Below, one piece after another: positions 35,010-45,445 of a stretch of DNA of 64,000 bases. This DNA is from Sphingorhabdus lacus (GTDB lineage Bacteria > Pseudomonadota > Alphaproteobacteria > Sphingomonadales > Sphingomonadaceae), in contig NZ_CP035733.1 of NCBI RefSeq assembly GCF_009768975.1, positions 868,001 to 932,000 on the forward strand, read 5' to 3'. The notes beneath the pieces are model-generated. The model ran no database searches. It was not told the origin of the DNA and worked only from the letters and a program-made list of their open reading frames with translations. Each line of letters begins with the position of its first letter. Positions within the stretch are counted from its first letter, which is position 1. Both the position numbers and the translations under genes were made by a program.

Positions 35010-36644
35010 TCAGACCAAACGGCTTTGTTTCACTGCGGCCTCGACAAAGCTCGCGAATAAAGGATGTGGAGCAAAAGGTTTCGACTTAAGCTCCGGATGA
35101 AACTGAACCCCGATAAACCACGGATGTTCCGGTCGTTCAACAATTTCAGGCAGTTCGCCATCCGGTGACATCCCACTGAAGACAAGTCCCCCTGATTCCA
35201 GTGCGTCCTTATAATGGACGTTTACTTCATAACGATGACGATGGCGTTCCGAGATGTCATTTGCGCCGTAAATGTTCGCCACATGGCTGTTACCGCTCAA
35301 CTTGGCGTCATAGGCACCAAGCCGCATCGTACCGCCCAAATCCCCGCCAGCCTCACGCTTTTGCAAGCCTTCTTCGGCCATCCATTCGGTGATTATGCCG
35401 ACCACAGGTTCTTCAGTAGGCCCAAATTCCGTGCTTGAAGCTTCGGCAATTCCCGCGGTGTTACGCGCGCCTTCTATACAGGCCATCTGCATGCCTAGGC
35501 ATATCCCGAAGAACGGCACTTGCCGTTCCCGCGCGAATTTCACGGACGCAATCTTGCCTTCCGAGCCGCGTTCACCAAATCCACCTGGCACCAGAATAGC
35601 GTGCATAGGTTCCAGAGCGGCGGCAATCTCGGCCTCAGACTGTGCGAATAGCTCCGCATCAATCCACTTGATATTGACCTTTACCCGATTGGCCAACCCG
35701 CCATGGACAAGCGCTTCGTTCAAGGATTTATAGGCATCGGCCAAGCCGACATATTTCCCGACGACCCCAATGGTGACTTCACCTTCGGGGTTGGACTGCC
35801 GCTCGATAATATCTTCCCAACGGGACAAGTCCGGCTCTCCGGAATAATCGAGACCGAAGGCACGCAGAACTTCATTATCAAGCCCCTCTGCATGATATTG
35901 TAGCGGGACGGCATAGATGCTCTTCGCATCCAATGCCGGGATAACGGCTTCCTTGCGCACGTTACAAAAGGCCGCGATCTTCGCACGCTCATTTTCGGGC
36001 AAGGGATGCTCACACCGGCACAATAGCACATCGGGCTGGATTCCCAGTGATGTCAATTCGCGCACACTATGTTGCGTTGGCTTTGTCTTCAGTTCGCCTG
36101 CCGCGGCAATATAGGGAACCAGTGTTACATGAACCGATAATGTAAGTTCGCGACCCAATTCGTTACGGAGCTGGCGGATCGCTTCGATGAAAGGCAGCGA
36201 TTCGATATCGCCTACGGTGCCGCCAATTTCGCACAGAACGAAATCCAGATCATCGGTTTCCGCTTTGGCAAATTCTTTGATCGCATCCGTAACGTGCGGA
36301 ATCACCTGCACCGTCGCACCCAGATAATCGCCGCGTCGTTCTTTCTGGATGATGTTCTGGTAAATCCGACCCGAGGTTATGTTGTCCGACTGCCGCGCAG
36401 ATACGCCCGTAAAACGTTCATAATGCCCCAGATCAAGGTCGGTCTCCGCACCGTCATCGGTGACGTAAACTTCCCCATGCTGATAGGGCGACATCGTGCC
36501 CGGATCGACATTGAGATAGGGATCGAATTTGCGGATGCGTACGCGGTACCCACGCGCCTGCAAAAGCGCGGCGAGCGAAGCCGCCATAAGACCTTTGCCA
36601 AGCGAGGAGACCACGCCACCGGTGATAAAAATGAACCGTGCCAT
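35010..36644 (-). CDS. pyrG: CTP synthase
   Basis: 544 residues. It aminates UTP to CTP with glutamine. The synthetase domain starts [19 protein letters not shown] and contains [25 protein letters not shown]. The class I glutamine amidotransferase half has the nucleophile cysteine in [11 protein letters not shown] (about 380) and the His-Glu dyad in FHPELKSKP near the end. Length and motifs are standard. It is downstream of secG on the same strand with a 102-bp gap that holds a 6-bp AAAGGC/GCCTTT hairpin. Confidence 0.96.
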   Translation of the reverse strand: MARFIFITGGVVSSLGKGLMAASLAALLQARGYRVRIRKFDPYLNVDPGTMSPYQHGEVYVTDDGAETDLDLGHYERFTGVSARQSDNITSGRIYQNIIQKERRGDYLGATVQVIPHVTDAIKEFAKAETDDLDFVLCEIGGTVGDIESLPFIEAIRQLRNELGRELTLSVHVTLVPYIAAAGELKTKPTQHSVRELTSLGIQPDVLLCRCEHPLPENERAKIAAFCNVRKEAVIPALDAKSIYAVPLQYHAEGLDNEVLRAFGLDYSGEPDLSRWEDIIERQSNPEGEVTIGVVGKYVGLADAYKSLNEALVHGGLANRVKVNIKWIDAELFAQSEAEIAAALEPMHAILVPGGFGERGSEGKIASVKFARERQVPFFGICLGMQMACIEGARNTAGIAEASSTEFGPTEEPVVGIITEWMAEEGLQKREAGGDLGGTMRLGAYDAKLSGNSHVANIYGANDISERHRHRYEVNVHYKDALESGGLVFSGMSPDGELPEIVERPEHPWFIGVQFHPELKSKPFAPHPLFASFVEAAVKQSRLV

Positions 36645-36746
36645 GGGGGTAAAGGCCTAAGACGCCTTTAGCGGAAAAGACAAGCGGGCGAATCTATCCT
36701 GCACAAATAAATATGTGCAAAAAACGATTTTACGCACTCAACCCAA

Positions 36747-37106
36747 TTATTTGTCGAGTGGAACCTCGGTTGCGGGAGCGGTCTTCTCGACAGGTGCAGG
36801 CGTTGCCGCCGCAGGAGCCGCAGGCGCTGCCGGAACTTCGGTACGCTCAAGCGAGGTATCGATCTTTGCCGTTCCACCTTCGCGAGCGGCCACGAAAGCG
36901 AGCGAAATTGACAGCAAAATGAAAAGGGTCGCCAATATCGTGGTCAGGCGGGTCATGAAATCTGCCGCACCGCGTGCCGACATAAGGCCCGAGGGGCTTC
37001 CGCCCATGCCAAGACCACCACCTTCGGAACGCTGCATCAGGATAACGCCAACCAGTGAAGCCGCGATGATGGCTTGCACAACAATGAGGAAATGGAAAAT
37101 ACCCAT
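36747..37106 (-). CDS. secG: Preprotein translocase subunit SecG
   Basis: 119 residues from the ATG at 37106 (MGIFHFLIVVQAIIAASLVG). Two membrane helices (about 3-24 and 53-72) flank the conserved loop LMQRSEGGGLGMGGSPSGLMSARG. The C-terminal 40 residues are an alanine/proline-rich tail, as in other sphingomonads. It is part of the SecYEG channel. tpiA lies upstream and pyrG downstream, the common alphaproteobacterial tpiA-secG-pyrG order. Confidence 0.95.
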   Translation of the reverse strand: MGIFHFLIVVQAIIAASLVGVILMQRSEGGGLGMGGSPSGLMSARGAADFMTRLTTILATLFILLSISLAFVAAREGGTAKIDTSLERTEVPAAPAAPAAATPAPVEKTAPATEVPLDK

Positions 37107-37187
37107 GAAAAATTCCGAACGATTAAATGTGGCGGTCCGCCGTTGATGCGGCCCACATAGCGACCGCACCCGCAATCTTCAATGCTC

Positions 37188-37934
37188 TTAAGAGGATTTT
37201 GCTGCTGCGGCCAAAATGGGTTCGAATTTCGTTGCGGTCAGACTAGCCCCTCCAATCAAACCACCGTCGACATTGGGAATGGCTAAAAGCATCGGTGCAT
37301 TATCTCCATTCATGGAGCCGCCGTACAATATTGATATGTTTTTTCCGTCTGGACCAAAGCGTGCGACGAGTTGTTCCCGAATAGCCCAATGCATCTCCGC
37401 GACATCCGAGTCTTCAGGTATGCGCCCCGTCCCAATGGCCCATACAGGTTCATAGGCGATGCTGAGCCAGTCTGAGCCCGCTTCATCCGGTACCGACTTT
37501 TGAACCTGACCGAGAACGATTTCCAACGCCTGGCCGGCATCGCGCTCTTCCAAAGTTTCACCGACGCAAATGATGACCTTCAGTCCCGCATTTTGAGCTG
37601 CCTGTGCCTTACCACGGATATCCGCATCGGTCTCATTCTGCCCTGCACGACGTTCGCTATGCCCCACTAACGTCAAAGCTGCCCCTGCATCGGCCAACAT
37701 CTCGGCAGATACACATCCAGTATGCGCCCCGGACACCTGCATGTGGCAATCCTGACCACCCAGGGTGTACTCGAGAAGCCGCGACGTTGCGCGATCAATC
37801 AGAGTGGCTGGAATACACAATGCGCTATCGACGGACGCGGCATAGGATGTTGCCATTGCCGCAATGGCTTCAATTTCTGCCAGATCTGCCGATGTTCCGT
37901 TCATCTTCCAATTACCGACGATAAATTTGCGCAT
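37188..37934 (-). CDS. tpiA: Triosephosphate isomerase
   Basis: 248 residues from the ATG at 37934 (MRKFIVGNWKMNGT); the frame is open 23 codons further but the family starts here. Catalytic residues are Lys10 in NWKMNG, His in LVGHSERR and Glu in IAYEPVWAIGTG; the phosphate loop is ILYGGSMNGDN. It converts dihydroxyacetone phosphate and glyceraldehyde 3-phosphate. Divergent from the ppiD-like gene. Confidence 0.96.
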   Translation of the reverse strand: MRKFIVGNWKMNGTSADLAEIEAIAAMATSYAASVDSALCIPATLIDRATSRLLEYTLGGQDCHMQVSGAHTGCVSAEMLADAGAALTLVGHSERRAGQNETDADIRGKAQAAQNAGLKVIICVGETLEERDAGQALEIVLGQVQKSVPDEAGSDWLSIAYEPVWAIGTGRIPEDSDVAEMHWAIREQLVARFGPDGKNISILYGGSMNGDNAPMLLAIPNVDGGLIGGASLTATKFEPILAAAAKSS

Positions 37935-38089
37935 AGCCCTGCTCCCATTTGGCATATTCCCGAATCTGAGCGCGCTATGCCCTCGTTTCCGCATTTCCTG
38001 CAAGTCTATCCCTTGATTGCGGATGCCTTGCCGCCTAAAGCGACACCAAATTCAACGCATCCGCGCCATTTGTCTGGAAAACGCAGTTC

Positions 38090-40030
38090 ATGATCAGTTC
38101 CATCCGTTCGCTTATAAATTCAAAATTCGGAGCGGTGATTGCGCTCCTCTTTGTCGGAATGATCGCCATTGCCTTTGCATTGGGTGATGTAACAGGATCA
38201 GGCAGCTTTGGTGGTTTGAGCGGCGGAAACGTCGCTCGTGTTGGCGATCGCAACATCACATTGGGCGAATTGAACGACGCGCTCGACAACAGACTGCGCG
38301 CCGAACGCCAAAACAACCCCACCTTGGATATGGCGAATTTCGTTGAAGGCGGCGGTCTCGATTCTACCCTCGAACAGCTTATCAACCGTTATGCTCTAGC
38401 CGAATTCGGCACACGATATGGCGTGGCGGTGAGCGATCGTCTTATAGGATCGGAAATTCGCAAGCTTCCCGGTGCTATGGGTCTCGACGGGAAATTCAGT
38501 GCCGAAGCTTTCCGCGCATTCGCGCAACAAATCGGCGTGAGCGAGCAAGCAATCCGGGACGACATCACCCAGAATCTTTTTGCACAACAGATCATCCCTG
38601 CGGCCGCCAGCGGACCAGCTGCGCCGGACAGCATGGTATTGCCCTATGCATCGCTGGTTTTGGAGCAGCGTTCCGGTCAGGTAGCGTCCATTCCTTCGAC
38701 CGCATTTTTCCCTCCGAACCCCCCGAGCGAAACGGTTCTGGCCAAATATTACAATGACAATGCGGCCAAGTTCACGATTCCTGAAAAACGGGCAATCAGT
38801 TACGCAATCTTCGATAAATCCATTATCGCTGCCCGGGCGAAGCCTTCTGAGGCAGATATTGCGGCTTACTACAAAGCCAATGCAGCGAAATATGCGGCCT
38901 CACAAACCCGCAACATCAGCCAGGTTATTGTTCCAACCGAAGCCGCCGCCAAATCGGTCGTTGCGCAAGTGACCGCAGGCAAATCGCTTGCCGAAGTAGC
39001 CAATGGCTTGGGCTTGGCCGTGACGACAATGAATAACGTTGCCAAGGCGAACCTTGCCGGAACCGCGTCTCCCGCAATTGCAGATGCAGTCTTTGCAGCC
39101 GCCAAGGGCACCGTAGCAAAACCTGCGCGTGGGAAACTGGGTTGGGCGGTTGTTCGCGTCGATGCGATTAACCAGGTGGCGGCAAAATCGCTCGCAGCCG
39201 CGCGTGCCGAAATTGAAACCGAATTGACCAAGACCCGTGGCGAAGAAATGCTCACCGAAATGACGGCCGAGATTGAAGATTCCTTCGCGGACGGCTCGAC
39301 CATTACCGATATGGCAAAGCAAAATGGATTGAAGGTCGAAACGTCGCCCAAGTTGCTGGCAAACGGCCAAAACACGGCCAATCCTGGCTATAAGCCAATT
39401 CCGGAAATGCAGGTCATTCTGCCTGCAGCTTTCCAGTTGGATACAAATGGTGAAGCCCAATTGGTTGAGCTCGTTCCCGGCGAAAAATTCGCGATGATCG
39501 CGGTAGCCGACTTCGACGAAGCTGCTCCCCCGCCCCTCGCGGATGTACGTCCGATCGTGCAACAGCAATGGGCTCTTGCCGAAGGTGCAAAGGCCGCGCG
39601 TGCTGCAGCCGAACGGATTCGCAAGGCGGTAGATGGCGGACAGCCTCTTCAGACCGCCCTATCCGCGGCCAATATTCAGGGCGCGCAGATTGAATCCATC
39701 AAAGGTACACGGGCCGATTTGTCACGCCAAGGACAACAGATTGCTCCCCCTGTTGCGATGATGTTCGCCATGAAAAAAGGAACGGCGAAAACGTTGCAGG
39801 GTGGAGGAAACCGTGGCTGGTACATTGTATATCTAACCGATGTCGTAAAAGGCGATGCGCGCGGAAACACGGAAATGTTGCTTGCACGTAAGCAAGAAAT
39901 CTCCGGGCTGCTGCAAACCGAATATGGCGCTCAATTGATTGCGGCTGCGGCCAAGGACGTCGGTGTCACGAAAAATGACGATGGCATCGCAGAACTACGA
40001 GCGCGCCTGACCAACCGTGACGGCAACTAA
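38090..40030 (+). CDS. PpiD-like membrane-anchored periplasmic folding factor
   Basis: 646 residues. A single N-terminal membrane anchor lies at about 13-32 (FGAVIALLFVGMIAIAFAL), then a SurA_N-like region (about 48-170) and a central parvulin-like domain (about 270-365). In that domain the usual RHIL strand reads SQVIV, without the histidine, so prolyl isomerase activity is doubtful, as in E. coli PpiD. It should assist folding of proteins leaving SecYEG. Its end overlaps trpE by 14 bases. Confidence 0.88.
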   Translation: MISSIRSLINSKFGAVIALLFVGMIAIAFALGDVTGSGSFGGLSGGNVARVGDRNITLGELNDALDNRLRAERQNNPTLDMANFVEGGGLDSTLEQLINRYALAEFGTRYGVAVSDRLIGSEIRKLPGAMGLDGKFSAEAFRAFAQQIGVSEQAIRDDITQNLFAQQIIPAAASGPAAPDSMVLPYASLVLEQRSGQVASIPSTAFFPPNPPSETVLAKYYNDNAAKFTIPEKRAISYAIFDKSIIAARAKPSEADIAAYYKANAAKYAASQTRNISQVIVPTEAAAKSVVAQVTAGKSLAEVANGLGLAVTTMNNVAKANLAGTASPAIADAVFAAAKGTVAKPARGKLGWAVVRVDAINQVAAKSLAAARAEIETELTKTRGEEMLTEMTAEIEDSFADGSTITDMAKQNGLKVETSPKLLANGQNTANPGYKPIPEMQVILPAAFQLDTNGEAQLVELVPGEKFAMIAVADFDEAAPPPLADVRPIVQQQWALAEGAKAARAAAERIRKAVDGGQPLQTALSAANIQGAQIESIKGTRADLSRQGQQIAPPVAMMFAMKKGTAKTLQGGGNRGWYIVYLTDVVKGDARGNTEMLLARKQEISGLLQTEYGAQLIAAAAKDVGVTKNDDGIAELRARLTNRDGN

Positions 40031-41492
40031 ACCCGCCCTCGTCTGGCGTAAACGCATTGCAGATACCGAAACGCCGGTATCTGCCGCGCTCAAGCTTTTT
40101 GAACCCGAACGTGGTGATTTCATCCTTGAATCGGTCGAAGGGGGAGAGACGCGTGGCCGTCATAGCCTCATCGGTTTAGCGCCCGACTTGGTGTTTCGTG
40201 CGCAGGGACAGAAAGCCGAGATCAATAGGGAATGGTTGACGAAGCGGGATGCGTTTGAGCAGGAAGCCCTGCCTGCGTTGGACGCCTTACGCGCGCTGGC
40301 AACTCGATGCCGTATGGATGTTCCTGCCGAACTACCTCCTGCTCTGGCATGTCTGGTGGGTTATTTCGGCTATGAAACCATCGGTCTTGTCGAAAAACTG
40401 CCGCGCGCAGCGCAGTCCCAATTGGAACTGCCGGATATGCTTTTCGTCCGGCCAACGGTCATCTTGGTATTCGACCGCCTGAAAGATGAGATGTTTCTTG
40501 TATCGCCCGTTTGGACGGGTGCCGACGATGCAAAAGCTGTCGCCCTGGCACATGAGCGTCTTGATGAGACCGAACGGCTGCTTGAAGCGGCTGTATCTAA
40601 AAACGTTGCGGGTGCAGAGCATTTTGACCCACAATCGATTCAACTCAACCCGGTACTGCCTGAAGGTCAATATGGGACGATGGTTGCCAAAGCCAAAGAG
40701 TATATCGAGGCGGGCGATATCTTTCAGGTTGTTCTGGCGCAGCGCTTTACTGCTCCATTTTCGCTGCCGCCAATTGACCTATACCGCGCCTTACGCCGGA
40801 TTAATCCGTCGCCATTTCTCTATTTCATCGACCTTCCGGGCTTTGCCCTAATCGGCTCTAGCCCCGAAATTCTGGTGCGTGCGCGCGATGGCGAAGTGAC
40901 TATTCGCCCGATTGCCGGAACTCGGCCCCGCGGGAAAAACAGCATGGAGGATGCGGAAAACAAGGCGTCCCTGCTGGCGGATCCCAAAGAACGGGCGGAA
41001 CATCTAATGTTGCTAGACCTGGGCCGCAACGACGTCGGCCGTGTCACAAAGGGCGGCAGCGTAACGGTGACAGACAGCTATATGGTCGAATTCTACAGCC
41101 ATGTGATGCACATCGTGTCCAACGTGGTGGGGGAACTCGCGGACGATAAGGATGCGATCGACGCTTTGTTTGCCGGATTCCCCGCAGGTACCGTTAGTGG
41201 CGCGCCCAAGGTGCGCGCATGCGAAATCATCGCAGAACTGGAACCGGAAACGCGTGGCGCTTATGCAGGCGGGGTGGGCTATTTCTCTCCCAATGGCGAT
41301 ATGGATAGCTGCATCGTGTTGCGAACGGCGGTTGTTAAAGACGGCGTCATGCATGTGCAGGCCGGCGCTGGAATCGTCGCCGACAGCAACCCTGAATATG
41401 AGCAGAAAGAATGTGAAGCAAAGGCAGGTGCCCTGATCGCCGCGGCACGCGAAGCATTACGCGTCGCAGGGGAAGCCCAATTCGGGCAATAG
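40017..41492 (+). CDS. trpE: Anthranilate synthase component I
   Basis: 491 residues from the GTG at 40017. It makes anthranilate from chorismate with ammonia from TrpG. The N-terminal tryptophan-binding element is ILESVEGGETRGRHSLIG near 38-55. The chorismate domain has IGSSPEILVR, RPIAGTRPRGK, LLDLGRNDVGRV and FPAGTVSGAPKVRA. It lies inside the end of the ppiD-like gene, an arrangement that ties the trp genes to an upstream promoter. Confidence 0.96.
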   Translation: MTATKPALVWRKRIADTETPVSAALKLFEPERGDFILESVEGGETRGRHSLIGLAPDLVFRAQGQKAEINREWLTKRDAFEQEALPALDALRALATRCRMDVPAELPPALACLVGYFGYETIGLVEKLPRAAQSQLELPDMLFVRPTVILVFDRLKDEMFLVSPVWTGADDAKAVALAHERLDETERLLEAAVSKNVAGAEHFDPQSIQLNPVLPEGQYGTMVAKAKEYIEAGDIFQVVLAQRFTAPFSLPPIDLYRALRRINPSPFLYFIDLPGFALIGSSPEILVRARDGEVTIRPIAGTRPRGKNSMEDAENKASLLADPKERAEHLMLLDLGRNDVGRVTKGGSVTVTDSYMVEFYSHVMHIVSNVVGELADDKDAIDALFAGFPAGTVSGAPKVRACEIIAELEPETRGAYAGGVGYFSPNGDMDSCIVLRTAVVKDGVMHVQAGAGIVADSNPEYEQKECEAKAGALIAAAREALRVAGEAQFGQ

Positions 41493-41527
41493 CTTGACCT
41501 GATGGGATAGCCCGTTAGCATATCCCG

Positions 41528-42592
41528 ATGCGCAAATTATTACTCGCTTCGCTTGGCATTCTCGCAATGCATTCTTCGCCTGTTCAGGCGCAAACACCCG
41601 ATGCGAAGGAAGGCGATGCCGTTTTTTCGGAATTCGCCTTTGGCAGCGGTGCGAAGTTATCCGATCTCAAAATCCATTATACCAGCCTAGGCACCCCGCA
41701 CCGTGATAAAGACGGAAACATCTCCAATGCCGTGATGATATTGCACGGGACGGGCGGAACCGGAAAACAGTTCTTTCAACCCCAGTTCGCCAACGAACTG
41801 TTCGGCCCAGGCCAGGTTCTCGACACCACCCGCTACTTCATCATCTTGCCGGACAATATCGGCCATGGCCAATCATCCAAACCAAGCGACGGGTTGCGGA
41901 TGGCCTTCCCGAAATATGACTATGACGACATGGTCACTGCCCAATACCGGTTGGTGACGGAAAAGCTCGGCATCAAGAAACTGAAACTGATATTGGGCAC
42001 CTCAATGGGTTGCATGCACGGGTTCGTCTGGGCGACGCGATATCCCGAAGCGGTCGAAAAACTTGCGCCCTTTGCCTGCCTGCCTGTCGAGATTGCCGGC
42101 CAGAACCGTATGTGGCGCAAATTGTCGATGGATGCGATCAAGGCGGACCCGGCGTGGCACAACGGTAATTACACCTCGCCCCCATTAGCTGGGCTGCGCA
42201 CTGCAGCATCGCTGTCAATGATAGCCGGTGCAAACCCCTTGGCGCTGCAGGCGCAGTTCCCGTCTCGCGATGCGGCAGAGAAATTTACCGATGAGGCTTT
42301 TCAGCGGATCGCCTTGCGGAACGATGCTAACGATATCATCTACCAGCTCGATTCCTCGCGCACCTATAATCCATGGCCACATCTCGAGAAGATCCGGACA
42401 CCCATGCTTTGGATCAATTCGGCGGACGATTTCATCAACCCGTCCAACTATGGCATCACCGTACTCGCCATGAAGCGTATGCCCACCGCCAAATTCATTC
42501 TCATTCCGGCTAGCCCTGAAACGAAAGGCCACGGCACCCATACTTGGGCCAAATTCTGGAAAGACGATTTGGCCCGATTATTAGCGCAATAG
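41528..42592 (+). CDS. Exported alpha/beta hydrolase (homoserine acetyltransferase-like)
   Basis: 354 residues. A signal peptide ends near residue 22 (HSSPVQAQTPD). MILHGTGGTGKQFF is the oxyanion region, the nucleophile serine is in LGTSMGCMHGFVWA, the acid in WINSADDFINP and the histidine in KGHGTHTW. The fold is that of MetX-like acyltransferases, but with a signal peptide a periplasmic esterase or hydrolase is likelier than homoserine acetylation. It sits between trpE and trpG, 35 bp after trpE and 42 bp before trpG, where most relatives have trpG alone. Confidence 0.82.
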   Translation: MRKLLLASLGILAMHSSPVQAQTPDAKEGDAVFSEFAFGSGAKLSDLKIHYTSLGTPHRDKDGNISNAVMILHGTGGTGKQFFQPQFANELFGPGQVLDTTRYFIILPDNIGHGQSSKPSDGLRMAFPKYDYDDMVTAQYRLVTEKLGIKKLKLILGTSMGCMHGFVWATRYPEAVEKLAPFACLPVEIAGQNRMWRKLSMDAIKADPAWHNGNYTSPPLAGLRTAASLSMIAGANPLALQAQFPSRDAAEKFTDEAFQRIALRNDANDIIYQLDSSRTYNPWPHLEKIRTPMLWINSADDFINPSNYGITVLAMKRMPTAKFILIPASPETKGHGTHTWAKFWKDDLARLLAQ

Positions 42593-42634
42593 TGCCTCTT
42601 CCACCCGCGATATAAAGGCGCTAGGGCCACGCGC

Positions 42635-43219
42635 ATGATCCTCGTCATCGACAATTATGACAGCTTTACCTGGAACCTTGTCCATTATCTGATGGAACTG
42701 GGCGCAGAAGTGGATGTCGTCCGCAACGACGCCATGTCGGCGAGTCAAGCTTTGTCTTCAGGGGCACAGGCATTTCTGATTTCCCCAGGTCCAAAAACAC
42801 CCAATGAAGCCGGGGTCAGCCTGGATCTGGTGGCGGCCTGCGCCGATGCCGGGAAGCCGCTGTTGGGGGTTTGCCTTGGGCATCAGACAATCGGCCAGCA
42901 TTTCGGCGGAACTGTTTCCCGTGGCGGCTTGATGCATGGCAAGACATCTCCGGTTACACATGACGGGTCTGGTTTGTTCGCCGGCCTTCCCTCGCCCTTT
43001 ACGGCAACACGATACCATTCGCTGATTGTTGAAAACATCCCGCCGCAACTGGTCGTCAACGCGACGAGTGATGACGGCCATGTCATGGGGTTCCGGCATG
43101 CGACGCTGCCTATCCATAGTGTGCAGTTCCATCCGGAAAGCATCGCCACTGAGCACGGACATGCCATGCTGGCCAATTTCATGCACATCGCGGGGATTCC
43201 GGTAAAGGAACGGGTGTGA
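42635..43219 (+). CDS. trpG: Anthranilate synthase component II (glutamine amidotransferase)
   Basis: 194 residues. The nucleophile cysteine is in [17 protein letters not shown] near 79, and the His/Glu pair in [13 protein letters not shown] near 168. [15 protein letters not shown] is the family start. It supplies ammonia to TrpE. The stop overlaps the trpD GTG (GTGTGA). Confidence 0.96.
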   Translation: MILVIDNYDSFTWNLVHYLMELGAEVDVVRNDAMSASQALSSGAQAFLISPGPKTPNEAGVSLDLVAACADAGKPLLGVCLGHQTIGQHFGGTVSRGGLMHGKTSPVTHDGSGLFAGLPSPFTATRYHSLIVENIPPQLVVNATSDDGHVMGFRHATLPIHSVQFHPESIATEHGHAMLANFMHIAGIPVKERV

Positions 43220-44193
43220 AACTTCTGCCCGATGCGTCTCAGCCGCTTACTGCGGAATTGGCGGCTGAAGCCTTTGCTGCGATCCTCGATGGCGCGGTCG
43301 CGCCGGACGACATCCAGCATTTTCTGACTGTCATGTCGGACCGCGACGAAACCAGTATCGAAATCACCGCCGCCGTGCGCGAGATGCGCAAAAGGATGAA
43401 GACAATTTCGGCTCCTGAGGGCGCCATCGATGTATGCGGCACCGGCGGCGACGGAAGCCATAGTCTGAATATTTCAACCGCAGTCGCGATCGTTGTCGCT
43501 GCCTGTGAGGTGCCCGTTGCGAAACATGGTAACCGTGCCGCCTCATCCAAAGCGGGTGCTGCGGACACGTTGGAGGCGCTGGGTCTCAATCTCGACCGGG
43601 CGAGCGAAACGGCGGAAGCCACGCTAGCCGATCTTGGAATATGCTTTCTGTTTGCGCAGAAGCATCATCCCGCGCTTGCGCCGCTTGCTCCGATCCGCAA
43701 GGCGATTGGCAAACGCACCATATTCAACCTGACCGGACCCGCTGCTAACCCGGCGAGAGTAAAGCGCCAGTTGATCGGCGTAGCGCGGCCCGATTTCCTG
43801 CCGGTATATGCGGGTGCCTTGGAACTCCTCGACTATGAAGATGCGATGTTGGTCGCCGGAGACGAACCCTTGGATGAACTTTCGATCTCGGGTCCCAGTA
43901 GCGTCCATCGGCTTGGCCAGTCATCGACCCGGATTACACCTGAAAGCGCCGGATTGGCGCAACACCCTTCGGAGGAACTTCGGGGTGGCGATGCGGCTTA
44001 TAATGCCGCGGCATTGATGCGACTCCTTGATGGGGAAGCCGGTGCCTATCGCGACGCCGTCCTCCTGAATGCTTCGGCGGCGCTCATGGTGGCAGGGCAT
44101 GTGCATGATTGGCATTCCGGTGTCGAAGAAGCGGCCGAAGCCATTGACAAGGGCTTGGCCAAGGCTCTGTTAAACTGCTGGGTAGCTTATTAA
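43216..44193 (+). CDS. trpD: Anthranilate phosphoribosyltransferase
   Basis: 325 residues from the GTG at 43216. It joins anthranilate and [22 protein letters not shown] near 73-90 is the PRPP loop, [21 protein letters not shown] near 105-125 binds anthranilate, and [10 protein letters not shown] is the C-terminal signature. The stop shares one base with the trpC ATG (TAATG). Standard. Confidence 0.96.
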   Translation: MKLLPDASQPLTAELAAEAFAAILDGAVAPDDIQHFLTVMSDRDETSIEITAAVREMRKRMKTISAPEGAIDVCGTGGDGSHSLNISTAVAIVVAACEVPVAKHGNRAASSKAGAADTLEALGLNLDRASETAEATLADLGICFLFAQKHHPALAPLAPIRKAIGKRTIFNLTGPAANPARVKRQLIGVARPDFLPVYAGALELLDYEDAMLVAGDEPLDELSISGPSSVHRLGQSSTRITPESAGLAQHPSEELRGGDAAYNAAALMRLLDGEAGAYRDAVLLNASAALMVAGHVHDWHSGVEEAAEAIDKGLAKALLNCWVAY

Positions 44194-44972
44194 TGTCCGA
44201 CAAACTTGCCGAAATCTGCGCCACGAAAATGGGCGAAGTTGCCACTCGAAAGCCGAAAGGCTTGGCACATTGGCCTTCGCCGTCGCCAGTCCGCGGCTTT
44301 GAAGCGGCTCTACGCGCGCGTGCGCAAACCGGTTTTGCCCTGATCGCAGAGATTAAAAAAGCCAGCCCCTCCAAAGGCCTCATCCGTGCCGATTTCGATC
44401 CTGCGGCCCATGCGAGGTCTTATCAGGCCGGTGGTGCAGCATGCCTGTCGGTTCTTACCGACGCTCCCTATTTCCAGGGACATGAAGATTATCTGGTCGC
44501 CGCACGGGCAGCATGCGACTTGCCTGTTATCCGCAAAGATTTCATCGTCGACCCTTGGCAATGTGACGAAGCGCGGGCCATGGGTGCTGATGCGATCCTG
44601 ATCATTGTCGCCGCATTAGAAGACAGCCAAATGTGCGAGATTGAAGACGCGGCACTCGCCCAAAGCCTCGATATACTTGTCGAAGTGCACGACGAGAGTG
44701 AAATGGAGCGCGCGCTTCAACATTTAAAGTCGAAGCTGATCGGCGTAAACAACCGCAATTTGAAGACATTTGATGTCGACCTGTCGACGACCGAGCGTCT
44801 GGCCAAAATGGCTCCGTCAGACGTATTGTTGGTGTGCGAAAGTGGTATTTCGACCCACGCCGATTGCACACGGATGGCGCAAGCCGGGGTCCGCACATTT
44901 CTGGTCGGCGAAAGCTTGATGCGGCAGAAGGATGTCGAAAAAGCAACGCATATGCTATTGACGGGTGCATGA
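44193..44972 (+). CDS. trpC: Indole-3-glycerol-phosphate synthase
   Basis: 259 residues. TIM barrel: [22 protein letters not shown] near 50-71, [27 protein letters not shown] near 107-118, [24 protein letters not shown]. It is a separate protein, not fused to TrpF. The stop overlaps the moaC ATG (ATGA). Confidence 0.96.
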   Translation: MSDKLAEICATKMGEVATRKPKGLAHWPSPSPVRGFEAALRARAQTGFALIAEIKKASPSKGLIRADFDPAAHARSYQAGGAACLSVLTDAPYFQGHEDYLVAARAACDLPVIRKDFIVDPWQCDEARAMGADAILIIVAALEDSQMCEIEDAALAQSLDILVEVHDESEMERALQHLKSKLIGVNNRNLKTFDVDLSTTERLAKMAPSDVLLVCESGISTHADCTRMAQAGVRTFLVGESLMRQKDVEKATHMLLTGA

Positions 44973-45445
44973 CGAAACTGACCCATCTCGATGAAAGCGG
45001 TGCTGCGCATATGGTGGATGTATCGGCTAAAGCCGACACTGTTCGCGAGGCGGTGGCCGAGGGCCGGATTCAAATGTCGGCGAACGCATTGCAGGCTATC
45101 GTTGAAGGCAGCGCCAAGAAAGGCGATGTCCTCGCCACCGCACGCATCGCCGGGATAATGGCTGCGAAGAAAACGAGCGAACTCATACCACTATGCCATC
45201 CGTTGCTGCTTTCGAAAATAGCAGTAGATTTCACCTTTGAATCCGATGGCATTCGCGCAACGTCGCGTGTGCGTCTTACCGGGCAAACAGGCGTAGAAAT
45301 GGAAGCGATGACGGCGGTGTCTGTCGCGCTCCTGACCATTTACGACATGGCAAAAGCTCTCGACAAAGGCATGACGATTACAGAAATTCGTCTTTTAACC
45401 AAAAGTGGCGGCAAATCAGGTGATTGGGTGCGTCCCGCATGCTGA
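44969..45445 (+). CDS. moaC: Cyclic pyranopterin monophosphate synthase
   Basis: 158 residues from the ATG at 44969, overlapping the trpC stop. It closes the ring in the first step of molybdenum cofactor synthesis. [30 protein letters not shown] and [20 protein letters not shown] are the family motifs, and KSGGKSG near the end is present. moeA overlaps its last codons. Confidence 0.96.
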   Translation: MTKLTHLDESGAAHMVDVSAKADTVREAVAEGRIQMSANALQAIVEGSAKKGDVLATARIAGIMAAKKTSELIPLCHPLLLSKIAVDFTFESDGIRATSRVRLTGQTGVEMEAMTAVSVALLTIYDMAKALDKGMTITEIRLLTKSGGKSGDWVRPAC

